The notes under the pieces were generated by a model. The model did no database searches. It had not been told where the DNA came from and saw only the letters and a program-made list of their open reading frames with translations. Position numbers and translations under genes: made by a program. A stretch of DNA of 54,659 bases from UMGS1958 sp045542415 (lineage in GTDB: Bacteria; Bacillota; Clostridia; UBA1381): positions 1 through 54,659 of the forward strand of contig JAZQKZ010000073.1 in the NCBI GenBank assembly GCA_045542415.1. Direction: 5' to 3'. Of this stretch, positions 43,987-51,582 are shown piece by piece. Position 1 is the first letter of the stretch, and each line of letters opens with the position of its first letter.

Positions 43987-44097
43987 GAATTTTTATGCGG
44001 ACTAAGGCAGAAAAAAAATCGTTATTTTTTTCTAAAAATACTGATTTTTTTGGTTATTAAGCTGATTGGTAAATGAGAAAAAGTCGTCAAAAATTCA

Positions 44098-44126
44098 TTG
44101 ACAATTTACTGATATTATGTTATAAT
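44098..44126 (+). promoter_or_regulatory. Promoter of the GGDEF gene
   Basis: TTGACA (44098-44103), 17 bp, TATAAT (44121-44126), a full-consensus sigma-A promoter 71 bases before the start codon. Confidence 0.85.
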
Positions 44127-44197
44127 CAATTTATAGTATAATGTAGCACTTATGTGCATGGTAGGTTTTTTGTTAACTGGTAGGGATGGGAGTTAAA

Positions 44198-45877
44198 ATG
44201 GAAAACAACTATATTATCCATGACGGCAACAGGTATATAACTGCAGATGAGCATGAGAATATACTAAAGGAATATGAAGAGCTGAAAAAGAAATGCGAAA
44301 GCATAATTACCGAGAATGCCGAGTTGCGTACAAAATCGGAGATAGATCCGCTTTCGAAGGTTTACCGCAGGGGTGCGGCTATTGAGAAAATCACTCAGCT
44401 TTTAAAGGGCGGAATGAAATCGTGCGCCCTGATTGTAATGGATCTGGATAATTTCAAGTATGTCAATGATACATTCGGACATAATTACGGAGATGCGGTT
44501 ATTACAACCGTATCCGAATGTATAACAAAGGAAATTGCTGACAGAGGCATAGTAGGACGCTTTGGCGGTGATGAGTTCCTTGTATTTATGCCGGGTGCCG
44601 ATGAAGATGAGGCAATGGAGGCGGCGAGGAATATAATTGCGACTATTGATGAGTTCAATACTGAGCCGAATGCTGAAAACAAGCTTACCTGTTCGGCAGG
44701 TGTAGCAGTGGGAAGCGGAAATGTTACCTATAATTCATTGTTTAAAATGGCAGACAAGGCACTCTATAGTGCAAAGCATAACGGAAAATCGCATGCAGAG
44801 CTTTATAATCACACAAATATGGGTGATATCAGAGAGGCTTGTCTTACATACGTTGAGGATGAAGAGATTACAAAGAATCCGTACAGTGACGTTGTATCCC
44901 GTGCAATTGAGATGGCGTCCCGTGCCGGAACTACCGAGGATGCAATATATGCACTGTTCTCGCATATTGCCATGAATTTCGGAATTATTTCCGCAACAGT
45001 TCTTACGGTGGATGTTTCCAAGGATATGATAACCGTTAACTACGGATATAAGCTCAACAGTGAAGCGGTTCAGGAGGGACGACGTAAAAATAATGTCGGC
45101 TACTACTTCCATCAGGATCTGATTTTATTCAGAGACATGCTTACCGACAGAATGGCAAAGCATCTTCCGCAGTCCGAGTTGACAAAGCTTTCAAATAAGC
45201 TTGCAAGAGAAGTGTGTGATGACGAGCTTGCTCACCGCCTGTTATATATGCATAAGAGCGATAACGGAAATTATTCGATTTGTTCATTCATAGTTCCCGG
45301 TCCGGTAAAGTTCTGGGGAGAGGATGAGCTTAAAGCGATTTCTGAAATTTCAGCAATTATTATGGTATATGCCGACAGAGGCAGATATATATCCAAGCAT
45401 GAGGAAAGCCTGCAGGAAAGACTTGATACAGATAAGCTCACAGGTGCGTATTCGATGCAGAAGTTTTATGAAACAAGCGGTCTTATCCGTAAGCTTGCGG
45501 TGGAGAATAATATTCACTGTTATCTTCTTAGTACAAAGCTTAAGAGCTTGCGTAAATTCAACCGTACTTATTCAATGTCAGACGGTGATAAGCTTATAGT
45601 GAATTATTACAAGTCACTTGACGAATCACCCTACAGACAAAACGGCATAACAGCACATGATTCGAGTAAATTTATAACCATTATAAGAACAACGGAAACT
45701 GCAGAAGTAGTAAAGAAATCTTATATGGAGCTGGCGAAGAAGTTTATTGACGGATATGCGGAAAGATACCCCGAATGTCCGGTTGAAATTGCGATAGGTA
45801 TAGTTGAAGTATTTCAGGATGATGTGCTTGCGGTAAAGATTGATGAAGCATACTATGACAGAACGTTAGTTGAATAG
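44198..45877 (+). CDS. Diguanylate cyclase with GAF-like and degenerate second GGDEF domain
   Basis: A 559-residue cytosolic signalling protein. A short coiled coil (about 15-50) leads to an intact GGDEF domain (about 52-205) with DPLSKVYRR, MDLDNFKYVNDTFGH and the active-site GRFGGDEF near 120-127, which makes cyclic di-GMP. No RxxD inhibitory site is found five residues before GGDEF. A GAF-like middle part (about 230-405) follows. The last 145 residues look like a second GGDEF domain, starting DTDKLTGAYSMQKFYE, but where GGDEF should be it reads HDSSKF, so it is probably inactive. No membrane helix. GGGAG before ATG 44198 decides the start. Confidence 0.88.
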   Translation: MENNYIIHDGNRYITADEHENILKEYEELKKKCESIITENAELRTKSEIDPLSKVYRRGAAIEKITQLLKGGMKSCALIVMDLDNFKYVNDTFGHNYGDAVITTVSECITKEIADRGIVGRFGGDEFLVFMPGADEDEAMEAARNIIATIDEFNTEPNAENKLTCSAGVAVGSGNVTYNSLFKMADKALYSAKHNGKSHAELYNHTNMGDIREACLTYVEDEEITKNPYSDVVSRAIEMASRAGTTEDAIYALFSHIAMNFGIISATVLTVDVSKDMITVNYGYKLNSEAVQEGRRKNNVGYYFHQDLILFRDMLTDRMAKHLPQSELTKLSNKLAREVCDDELAHRLLYMHKSDNGNYSICSFIVPGPVKFWGEDELKAISEISAIIMVYADRGRYISKHEESLQERLDTDKLTGAYSMQKFYETSGLIRKLAVENNIHCYLLSTKLKSLRKFNRTYSMSDGDKLIVNYYKSLDESPYRQNGITAHDSSKFITIIRTTETAEVVKKSYMELAKKFIDGYAERYPECPVEIAIGIVEVFQDDVLAVKIDEAYYDRTLVE

Positions 45878-45880
45878 TGA

Positions 45881-45908
45881 AAAGGAGGTGCAAACGCACC
45901 TCCTTTTT
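45881..45908 (+). terminator. Terminator after the GGDEF gene
   Basis: AAAGGAGGTGC-AAAC-GCACCTCCTTT followed by T's. Confidence 0.92.
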
Positions 45909-45910
45909 TG

Positions 45911-45939
45911 TTGACATAAAGGGAGTTTTACTGTATAAT
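45911..45939 (+). promoter_or_regulatory. Consensus promoter of the LRR/InlB protein gene
   Basis: TTGACA (45911-45916), 17 bp, TATAAT (45934-45939), a perfect sigma-A promoter placed directly after the preceding terminator. Confidence 0.9.
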
Positions 45940-46000
45940 TATAGGAAGAATAGTTCCTGTTTGGAACAAAACGGACGCAAAAAAAGAAAGGACAGACAAC

Positions 46001-49000
46001 ATGAAAAAGAAAATTTTAAGTCTTATGCTCGCATTATCAATGCTGATGGCACTTATGCCTGTTACTGCAAGTGCGGCAATTACCGGGTCATGCGGAGATA
46101 ATCTCCGATATTCCTATGACCTTCTTGATGATACACTTGCTGTTTACGGCTACGGTGATATGGAAGATTATACCGCAAGCTCCGAGAGCAGATGGGGTAT
46201 GATGTGGGTATATTTAAAGGATGTAACTATTGACGAGGGCGTAACAAGTGTGGGCAACTGGGCATTTTCCGGCTGTCCTGAGTTGACAAGTGTATCACTT
46301 CCTGAAACTCTGACAAGTATTGGTGAACACGCCTTTTTCGGATGTACCGCACTTGAGGAAATGACGATACCTAAAAGTGTAACAAGCATCGGCTCGGGAG
46401 CATTATACGGAATTACTGTTACAGTACATGAAAATTCATATGCACATACATATGCGGTTAATAACGGATTATCATATAATCTGATAAAAGCAGCTCCGAC
46501 ACCGACACCGACACCGTCGCCTATACCTACATATAAGGTTACATATAATGCAAACGGCGGCTCGGGTGTACCGTCAACCCAGAGTGCAAAGGCAGGTAAC
46601 TCAATTGAAATATCAGCACAGATACCTGTACGGGCAGGTTATGCTTTTGATGGATGGTCAACATCCTCATATGCAACATCAGCAACATATACCGCCGGGG
46701 ACTATATGACTGTAACAAAAAATACAACCCTTTATGCGGTTTGGAGCAAAATCAACACAGTCGGAAACGAGATAACAATTTCGGATACAAAAATAAACGG
46801 AAATGTACTTAGCTTTACGGCTGAATTGACTTCACCTCGTTCAATAAACGGCGTGTTGCTTGTAGCTTCATATAATTCTGAAAGAGAGCTTGTTAATATC
46901 ACAAGTTATCCGGCAGAAGCAAGCAAAAAAATATCTGTTAAACAGCAGTCAGATGACGGATTTGTTAAGGTGATGTGGTGGTATGACCTTTCCGGCATAC
47001 AGCCAATGTCAGACAGTGTAGAGGTATCGGCAGCAGATGTTCCAAGCCTTAGCTATGTATATGATAATAATATTTTAATAATTAACAGCAAGGGTAAGAT
47101 GTTTGATTTTGAATCGGCATCAAATTCGCCGTTTTATAATAACCGTGATATAACAGGTATCATTGTTCAGGACGGTGTTATAAGCATTGGCTCATATGCA
47201 TTTGAAAAGTGCAGCAGCGTGACAAGCGTTACCATTCCGGCAAGCGTGACAAGTATAAACGAAGGTGCATTCAGCAAGTGCAGCGGCTTGACAGAAATAT
47301 ATTATACAGGCACACAGGAACAGTGGAACGCAATCAAGGTATCGGGCAATAATGATCTTCTTTCTGCGGCTACGGTATATTTTGCACATTCAATTACAGC
47401 AGAATATGATGCAGATTGCGGCTATGCAGTAACAACAACCAAGGGCAAAAATATTGGTGCAGCTGTGGCAGGAGATATTGTGGAAATAGTAGTAACGCCC
47501 GACAGTGATTATGTTATTCATTCAATCAAGGCAACAGATACAAACGGTAATGAAATTGCAATAACAAACAATACATTTACAATGCCGGATAGTAATGTTA
47601 CGGTAAGCGTTGTATTTGACAAATTATATACAATTGCAAAGGAATACAATACAGAATACGGCACTGTCAGCACACAGGTCAGCGAATCAATAAGCGGGAA
47701 TACCATAACAATTGACGCTGTACCGAATGACGGATATGCAGTGCGTTCTGTTGAGGTTGCAGATGAGGGCGGCAATGCAATTGACGTGACAAATAATACA
47801 TTTACAATGCCGGCAAGCAATGTTACGGTAAAGGTGACATTTGACAAGCTGTACACAATCACAACAGAATATGAAGAAGAATACGGAACTGTCAGTACAC
47901 AGGTGAATGAAAGCCTTAGCGGATATGAGATAACAATAAATGCTGTACCGAACAGCGGCTATGCTGTTCGTTCAGTTTCGGTAACAAATTCATCAGGTGC
48001 AGTGATAGCGGTAACAGACAGTACCTTTAAAATGCCTGCAAGCAATGTCACTGTAAATGTAGTATTTGACAAGGCGTACGAAATCACAACCGAATATGAC
48101 AGCTCACAGGGTGCGGTGGAAATTCTGTATAACGGTGCGGAAGTATCGCAGTGTATTTCGGGTGTTCCTGTGAAAATGAATATAACTCCGGATGAGGGAT
48201 ATAAAATTGACGAGGTCATTGTAACAGATACACAGGGCAATGAAATTGATGTGAAATCAGATACATTCACCATGCCGGAGGGTGGTGCGAATGTTAAGGT
48301 GACATTCTTTGCATATATTGCAGACGGCAGCTGTAATGATAATGTATCATGGCTGATTGATTCAGAGGGTACGCTTACATTAAGCGGCAGCGGAGCAATA
48401 GCGGCATATTCCTCGGCAGCGGCTGTGCCTTGGTATGAGTATCGTTCACAGGTTAAAAAGATTGTTATAGAGGAAGGAATAACAAATATTCCGGCATATG
48501 CGTTCAATGGATGCAGTAATGCAGCAGAGGTTACTGTGCCGATGAGTGTGACAAATGTAGGCTACAGTGCATTCGCCGGCTGCGGAAGTCTGGAGAATGT
48601 GTATTATCTTGGAGCAGAAGCTGATTGGTATAACGTGACTGCTGAAGAATATAACGTAGCTTTTACAACTGCAAATATTCATTGGAAGTTGCCGCACGCA
48701 ATTACATTGGAATATGACAGTACATACGGCTCGGTAAGTGTTACAAGCAATGATGAGGAAATATCGGAGTGTTATTCGGGAGTTTCTGCAAAAATAAATG
48801 CAACTCCGATTTCAGGTGATTTGGTTAAAAGTATAAAAGTAACGGATGTGCAGGGTAATGAAATTGAATTGGATTCGGATACGTTTATAATGCCGGAAAG
48901 TGATGTTATCGTTAAAGTGGAGTTTTATATAGACAGTGGTACATGCGGCGATAATTTAACTTGGACGCTTGATTCTGAGGGTGTGCTTGTGATTTCGGGT

Positions 49001-49300
49001 ACCGGTGATATGGAAGATTACTATTCTTCTTCCGAACTTTGGGTCAGTATAAAATCGGTGGTGATTGAAGATGGCGTAACGAGCATAGGGCATGCTGCTT
49101 TTTTGTTCTACAGCAGCTTGACAAGCGTAACAATTCCGGACAGCGTAACGAGCATAGGGGAGTATGCGTTCTATAACTGCAGCAGCTTAAAAATAGTGTA
49201 CTACACCGGCACGAAAGCGGAATGGAATGCAATTTTGATTGATTCGACTAATACTAATTTAACAAATGCAACAATTGTGTATAATTACATGGGTGAATAA
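46001..49300 (+). CDS. Multidomain LRR / InlB-repeat secreted protein
   Basis: A 1099-residue surface protein, probably an adhesin. Signal peptide 1-26 (ending ASA); first LRR_5 block about 27-160; Thr-Pro linker about 163-176; InlB/Flg_new repeat about 177-248 (YNANGGSG and FDGWS); a beta module about 250-346 ending WWYDLSGIQPM; second LRR block to about 461; four tandem beta repeats of ~68-80 residues about 462-770 (EYxxxYGTVS ... TFTMPASNVTVxVxFDK); third LRR block to about 896; a fifth beta repeat to about 978; fourth LRR block to the end. Blocks one, three and four open with GxCxDNxxxxxDSEG. No LPXTG or SLH anchor is visible. AAAGGA precedes the ATG. Confidence 0.88.
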   Translation: MKKKILSLMLALSMLMALMPVTASAAITGSCGDNLRYSYDLLDDTLAVYGYGDMEDYTASSESRWGMMWVYLKDVTIDEGVTSVGNWAFSGCPELTSVSLPETLTSIGEHAFFGCTALEEMTIPKSVTSIGSGALYGITVTVHENSYAHTYAVNNGLSYNLIKAAPTPTPTPSPIPTYKVTYNANGGSGVPSTQSAKAGNSIEISAQIPVRAGYAFDGWSTSSYATSATYTAGDYMTVTKNTTLYAVWSKINTVGNEITISDTKINGNVLSFTAELTSPRSINGVLLVASYNSERELVNITSYPAEASKKISVKQQSDDGFVKVMWWYDLSGIQPMSDSVEVSAADVPSLSYVYDNNILIINSKGKMFDFESASNSPFYNNRDITGIIVQDGVISIGSYAFEKCSSVTSVTIPASVTSINEGAFSKCSGLTEIYYTGTQEQWNAIKVSGNNDLLSAATVYFAHSITAEYDADCGYAVTTTKGKNIGAAVAGDIVEIVVTPDSDYVIHSIKATDTNGNEIAITNNTFTMPDSNVTVSVVFDKLYTIAKEYNTEYGTVSTQVSESISGNTITIDAVPNDGYAVRSVEVADEGGNAIDVTNNTFTMPASNVTVKVTFDKLYTITTEYEEEYGTVSTQVNESLSGYEITINAVPNSGYAVRSVSVTNSSGAVIAVTDSTFKMPASNVTVNVVFDKAYEITTEYDSSQGAVEILYNGAEVSQCISGVPVKMNITPDEGYKIDEVIVTDTQGNEIDVKSDTFTMPEGGANVKVTFFAYIADGSCNDNVSWLIDSEGTLTLSGSGAIAAYSSAAAVPWYEYRSQVKKIVIEEGITNIPAYAFNGCSNAAEVTVPMSVTNVGYSAFAGCGSLENVYYLGAEADWYNVTAEEYNVAFTTANIHWKLPHAITLEYDSTYGSVSVTSNDEEISECYSGVSAKINATPISGDLVKSIKVTDVQGNEIELDSDTFIMPESDVIVKVEFYIDSGTCGDNLTWTLDSEGVLVISGTGDMEDYYSSSELWVSIKSVVIEDGVTSIGHAAFLFYSSLTSVTIPDSVTSIGEYAFYNCSSLKIVYYTGTKAEWNAILIDSTNTNLTNATIVYNYMGE
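47390..48312 (+). repeat. Tandem protein-coding repeats
   Basis: Four successive coding repeats of about 205-245 bases encode the beta repeats of the surface protein. Short blocks such as TTTACAATGCCGG and AGCAATGTTACGGTAA recur. They diverge at synonymous and non-synonymous sites, so this is not a recent duplication. Confidence 0.75.
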
Positions 49301-49314
49301 TGGAGGAATTAATT

Positions 49315-49962
49315 ATGAAGAAAAATTACAAAGTTAGAAAACCTATTTCGGAAAAATTTATGAACTTTGTGGAAAGGCACATGAAAGCTATTGTAATTGT
49401 ATTTATTATTACTGTTGTTTTGATACCAGTAGCTTGCAGTATTCATATTAACTTCCAATTTAAATTTGGTGGTCTTTCGAGAGCGGGATTACTTTCTTAT
49501 TTGGGGGATGCTATTGCAAGTATAGCAACGTTATTTACTGCTATGGTTGCATTATGTACAGCACAACAGAGTTCGGTATTACAGGAACGGATATTTTTAG
49601 CTGAAAGCAAGGACAGACAGCGTTCAATGTTTAGTCTAAGTTTGAACAAACGAGAAAATGAAGTATATGAACTGACACTTAAAAATGTTAGTGACAATCC
49701 GGCAAAAGAAATTTATCTGTATGACGGTACTCTTATTTCACAATTTATAGATAAAGGAAAAACAATAAAATGTAAAATAACATTCAACAAAGAAGTTTCT
49801 GGAGCTATTAACATTGATAATACGGATTGTTATGATTTGGTAAATGGTTATCCAAAGGAAATTGTATTAGGATTCTCGGATTTATATGGTAATGATACTC
49901 AGCAAACTTTTAAGAGAGAAAGTGATAACTATTATATTTCAAGTAAACTGGAATACTGTTAA
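49315..49962 (+). CDS. Uncharacterised two-helix membrane protein
   Basis: A 215-residue protein without a recognised family. A basic N-terminus precedes a membrane helix (about 27-46), a second hydrophobic stretch (about 60-85), a short charged coil, and a beta-rich C-terminal domain (about 105-215). The topology resembles phage- or island-type membrane proteins with a hairpin plus cytosolic domain. It is more AT-rich than its neighbours. The start is ATG 49315, preceded by GGAGGAATTAATT; an ATG overlapping the previous stop is less likely. It follows the LRR gene by 14 bases, so both are probably co-transcribed. Confidence 0.65.
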   Translation: MKKNYKVRKPISEKFMNFVERHMKAIVIVFIITVVLIPVACSIHINFQFKFGGLSRAGLLSYLGDAIASIATLFTAMVALCTAQQSSVLQERIFLAESKDRQRSMFSLSLNKRENEVYELTLKNVSDNPAKEIYLYDGTLISQFIDKGKTIKCKITFNKEVSGAINIDNTDCYDLVNGYPKEIVLGFSDLYGNDTQQTFKRESDNYYISSKLEYC

Positions 49963-49970
49963 TGAAAGGT

Positions 49971-49995
49971 AAAGAGGCGGCGGTGCCGCCTCTTT
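49971..49995 (+). terminator. Terminator
   Basis: AAAGAGGCGGC-GGT-GCCGCCTCTTT, an 11-bp perfect stem right after the membrane-protein gene. Confidence 0.88.
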
Positions 49996-50095
49996 AGTTT
50001 TCCAAAAGAGAAACATATTTATAGACGGTTGTGCGGCTCATGCCGCATACTCCGGCAAGCTCTGCAACATTCAGCTTGCCCGATTTCAAAGACGG
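49994..50095 (-). pseudogene. Remnant of a resolvase-type helix-turn-helix
   Basis: The minus strand reads PSLKSGKLNVAELAGVCGMS followed by RTTVYKYVSLLEN and a stop. This is the pattern of the C-terminal HTH of serine recombinases (K.GK..V.ELA...GMSR.TVYKY). No start, no catalytic domain and no upstream frame remain; the rubredoxin terminator cuts in directly before it. Confidence 0.65.
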
Positions 50096-50103
50096 ATAAC
50101 AAA

Positions 50104-50135
50104 AAACGGTGCAGTTCATTTGAACTGCACCGTTT
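50104..50135 (-). terminator. Terminator of the perR-rubrerythrin-rubredoxin operon
   Basis: AAACGGTGCAGTTCA-TT-TGAACTGCACCGTTT, a 15-bp perfect stem ending in A/T-rich flanks, eight bases past the rubredoxin stop on the minus strand. Confidence 0.92.
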
Positions 50136-50142
50136 CAATTCA

Positions 50143-50298
50143 TTATTCTTCCTCGAATACGTCCTTACCGAGTGCGCATATCGGGCATACCCAATCCTCG
50201 GGTACATCTTCCCATGCAGTTCCCGGTGCAACGCCGTTGTCTATGTCACCGATTTCTGGGTCGTAAACATATCCGCAGGGACATACATACTTTGCCAT
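50143..50298 (-). CDS. Rubredoxin with shortened first Cys motif
   Basis: A 51-residue one-iron electron carrier. The chain reads MAKYVCPCGYVYDPEIGD, continues GVAPGTAWEDVPEDWVCP and ends ICALGKDVFEEE. The second ligand pair is a normal CPIC, but the first is CPC: one residue shorter than the usual CxxC. The rest, including YDPxxGDxDNG.APGT and the DWVCP turn, is canonical. GGAGACAAAAATT precedes the ATG. It lies 19 bases after the rubrerythrin gene and is its likely electron donor for peroxide or oxygen reduction. Confidence 0.92.
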   Translation of the reverse strand: MAKYVCPCGYVYDPEIGDIDNGVAPGTAWEDVPEDWVCPICALGKDVFEEE

Positions 50299-50317
50299 AA
50301 TTTTTGTCTCCTTTATA

Positions 50318-50872
50318 TTAACCGAAGTATCTCTTTAATAAGCCAACAAATCCCTTGCCGTGTCTTGCCTCGTCCTTAGCCATTTCATGTACTGTGTCAT
50401 GAATTGCATCGTAGCCAAGCTCCTTTGCTCTCTTTGCCAACTCAAACTTGCCTGCTGTTGCTCCGCATTCAGCTTCTGCTCTTAACTGTAAGTTCTTCTT
50501 TGTATCAGCGAATACAACCTCACCTAAAAGCTCTGCAAACTTTGCAGCATGCTCTGCCTCTTCGAGTGCAGCTCTCATATAGAACTCACCAATCTCCGGA
50601 TAACCCTCTCTGATTGCCTGGCGGCTCATTGCTATATACATACCAACCTCAGTGCATTCGCCCTCAAAGTTAGCCTTTAATCCCTCATATACGTCAGCCT
50701 CAATCTGATCCTTTGCTCCTACACCGATAACATGCTCACATACGAAATTGAGCTCTGCACCCTCATCCATCTTTGTGAACTTTGAACCCGGTACTCCGCA
50801 CTGCGGGCATCTCTCCGGTGCGCTATCTCCTTCATGAACGTAACCACATACGGGACATACATACTTTGCCAT
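50318..50872 (-). CDS. Reverse rubrerythrin
   Basis: A 184-residue peroxidase/oxygen reductase with swapped domain order: N-terminal rubredoxin (about 1-35, CPVCG and CPQCG) followed by a four-helix ferritin-like di-iron domain (about 45-184) with helix motifs EADVYEGLKANFEGECTEVG near 57 (quoted in part), EEAEHAAKFAE near 109 and DEARHGKGF near 165. Reverse rubrerythrins of Clostridia reduce H2O2 and O2 with NADH through rubredoxin. AAGGAGGAAAAAATT precedes the ATG, and the PerR-type regulator and rubredoxin flank it. Confidence 0.93.
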   Translation of the reverse strand: MAKYVCPVCGYVHEGDSAPERCPQCGVPGSKFTKMDEGAELNFVCEHVIGVGAKDQIEADVYEGLKANFEGECTEVGMYIAMSRQAIREGYPEIGEFYMRAALEEAEHAAKFAELLGEVVFADTKKNLQLRAEAECGATAGKFELAKRAKELGYDAIHDTVHEMAKDEARHGKGFVGLLKRYFG

Positions 50873-50902
50873 AATTTTTTCCTCCTTATTTATAGCGGAT
50901 TC

Positions 50903-51283
50903 CTATTCCGCTTCTTTACAATTTTTACATTTGCCGTAAAACACCAGTGAATGTTTTTGCGTTTCGGCACCTATTGACTCGGATACCATATCGTCCAGGT
51001 GGGACGGAAAGGGTAAATCCACATCTGTTACGGAATTGCATTCCGTACATACAAAATGATAATGCTCATGAGTGAAGCCGTCGTAATGCTCGCTCACATC
51101 ACCCAAGGAAAGCTTTAAAATTTCGCCTGTTTCCGAAAGCTTTGCAAGATTACGGTAAACCGTACCCATGCTGATATTCGGATATTCTTTTCTCAACTCT
51201 CCGTAAATCCAGTCAGCAGTCGGATGCGACCGGGTAGAACGAAGAACATTCTTTAAGGCTTCTCTTTGCCTGGAATAGTTCAT
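50903..51283 (-). CDS. perR: Fur-family regulator, PerR type
   Basis: A 126-residue metal-dependent repressor. The winged helix (about 1-80) has RQREALKNVLRST and SMGTVYRNLAKLSETGEI. The structural zinc site is CTEC (near 79-82) and CKNC (near 118-121), and HEHYHFVC carries the regulatory metal ligands. PerR rather than Fur is inferred from the downstream rubrerythrin and rubredoxin genes. AGGAGAGAT precedes the ATG. Its own promoter has an operator-like box just past the -10, consistent with autoregulation and peroxide-triggered release. Confidence 0.88.
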   Translation of the reverse strand: MNYSRQREALKNVLRSTRSHPTADWIYGELRKEYPNISMGTVYRNLAKLSETGEILKLSLGDVSEHYDGFTHEHYHFVCTECNSVTDVDLPFPSHLDDMVSESIGAETQKHSLVFYGKCKNCKEAE

Positions 51284-51308
51284 TGGTATCTCTCCTATTG
51301 GTGGAAAT

Positions 51309-51364
51309 CAGTAATCATTATCAATTTATGTATTGATTATAGCACACAAATGAGAGCTTGTCAA
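51309..51364 (-). promoter_or_regulatory. perR operon promoter and PerR/Fur-like box
   Basis: On the minus strand TTGACA (51359-51364), 17 bp, TATAAT (51336-51341). Downstream, TGATAAT-G-ATTACTG (51309-51323) matches the first 7-base half of the TGATAATnATTATCA Fur/PerR-type consensus and four bases of the second. Confidence 0.7.
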
Positions 51365-51500
51365 TAGGAAATTGTTATTTTTTTGGAAAATTTTTTAAAA
51401 ATTTTTTTTCTACCTATATTATATGCAAATAATAAATTTTATACCAAAAAACAGTGACAATAAAAAACTGAAAATTAAACAGAAAATTTTACAAAAAAAC

Positions 51501-51529
51501 TTGCAAAATAATATTGTTTATGGTACAAT
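51501..51529 (+). promoter_or_regulatory. Promoter of the PL11 lyase gene
   Basis: TTGCAA (51501-51506), 17 bp, TACAAT (51524-51529), 54 bases before the start codon. The rest of the 51365-51500 stretch is AT-rich with nothing recognised. Confidence 0.75.
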
Positions 51530-51582
51530 ATATATATCTAAATCTGTGAAAAAATATATTCATGATAAAGGAGAGAAGATTT

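Noticed and set aside
47390..48312. Possible CRISPR or satellite array
   Set aside because: The repeats are ~205-245 bases, in frame, diverged, and encode a known type of beta-repeat protein.
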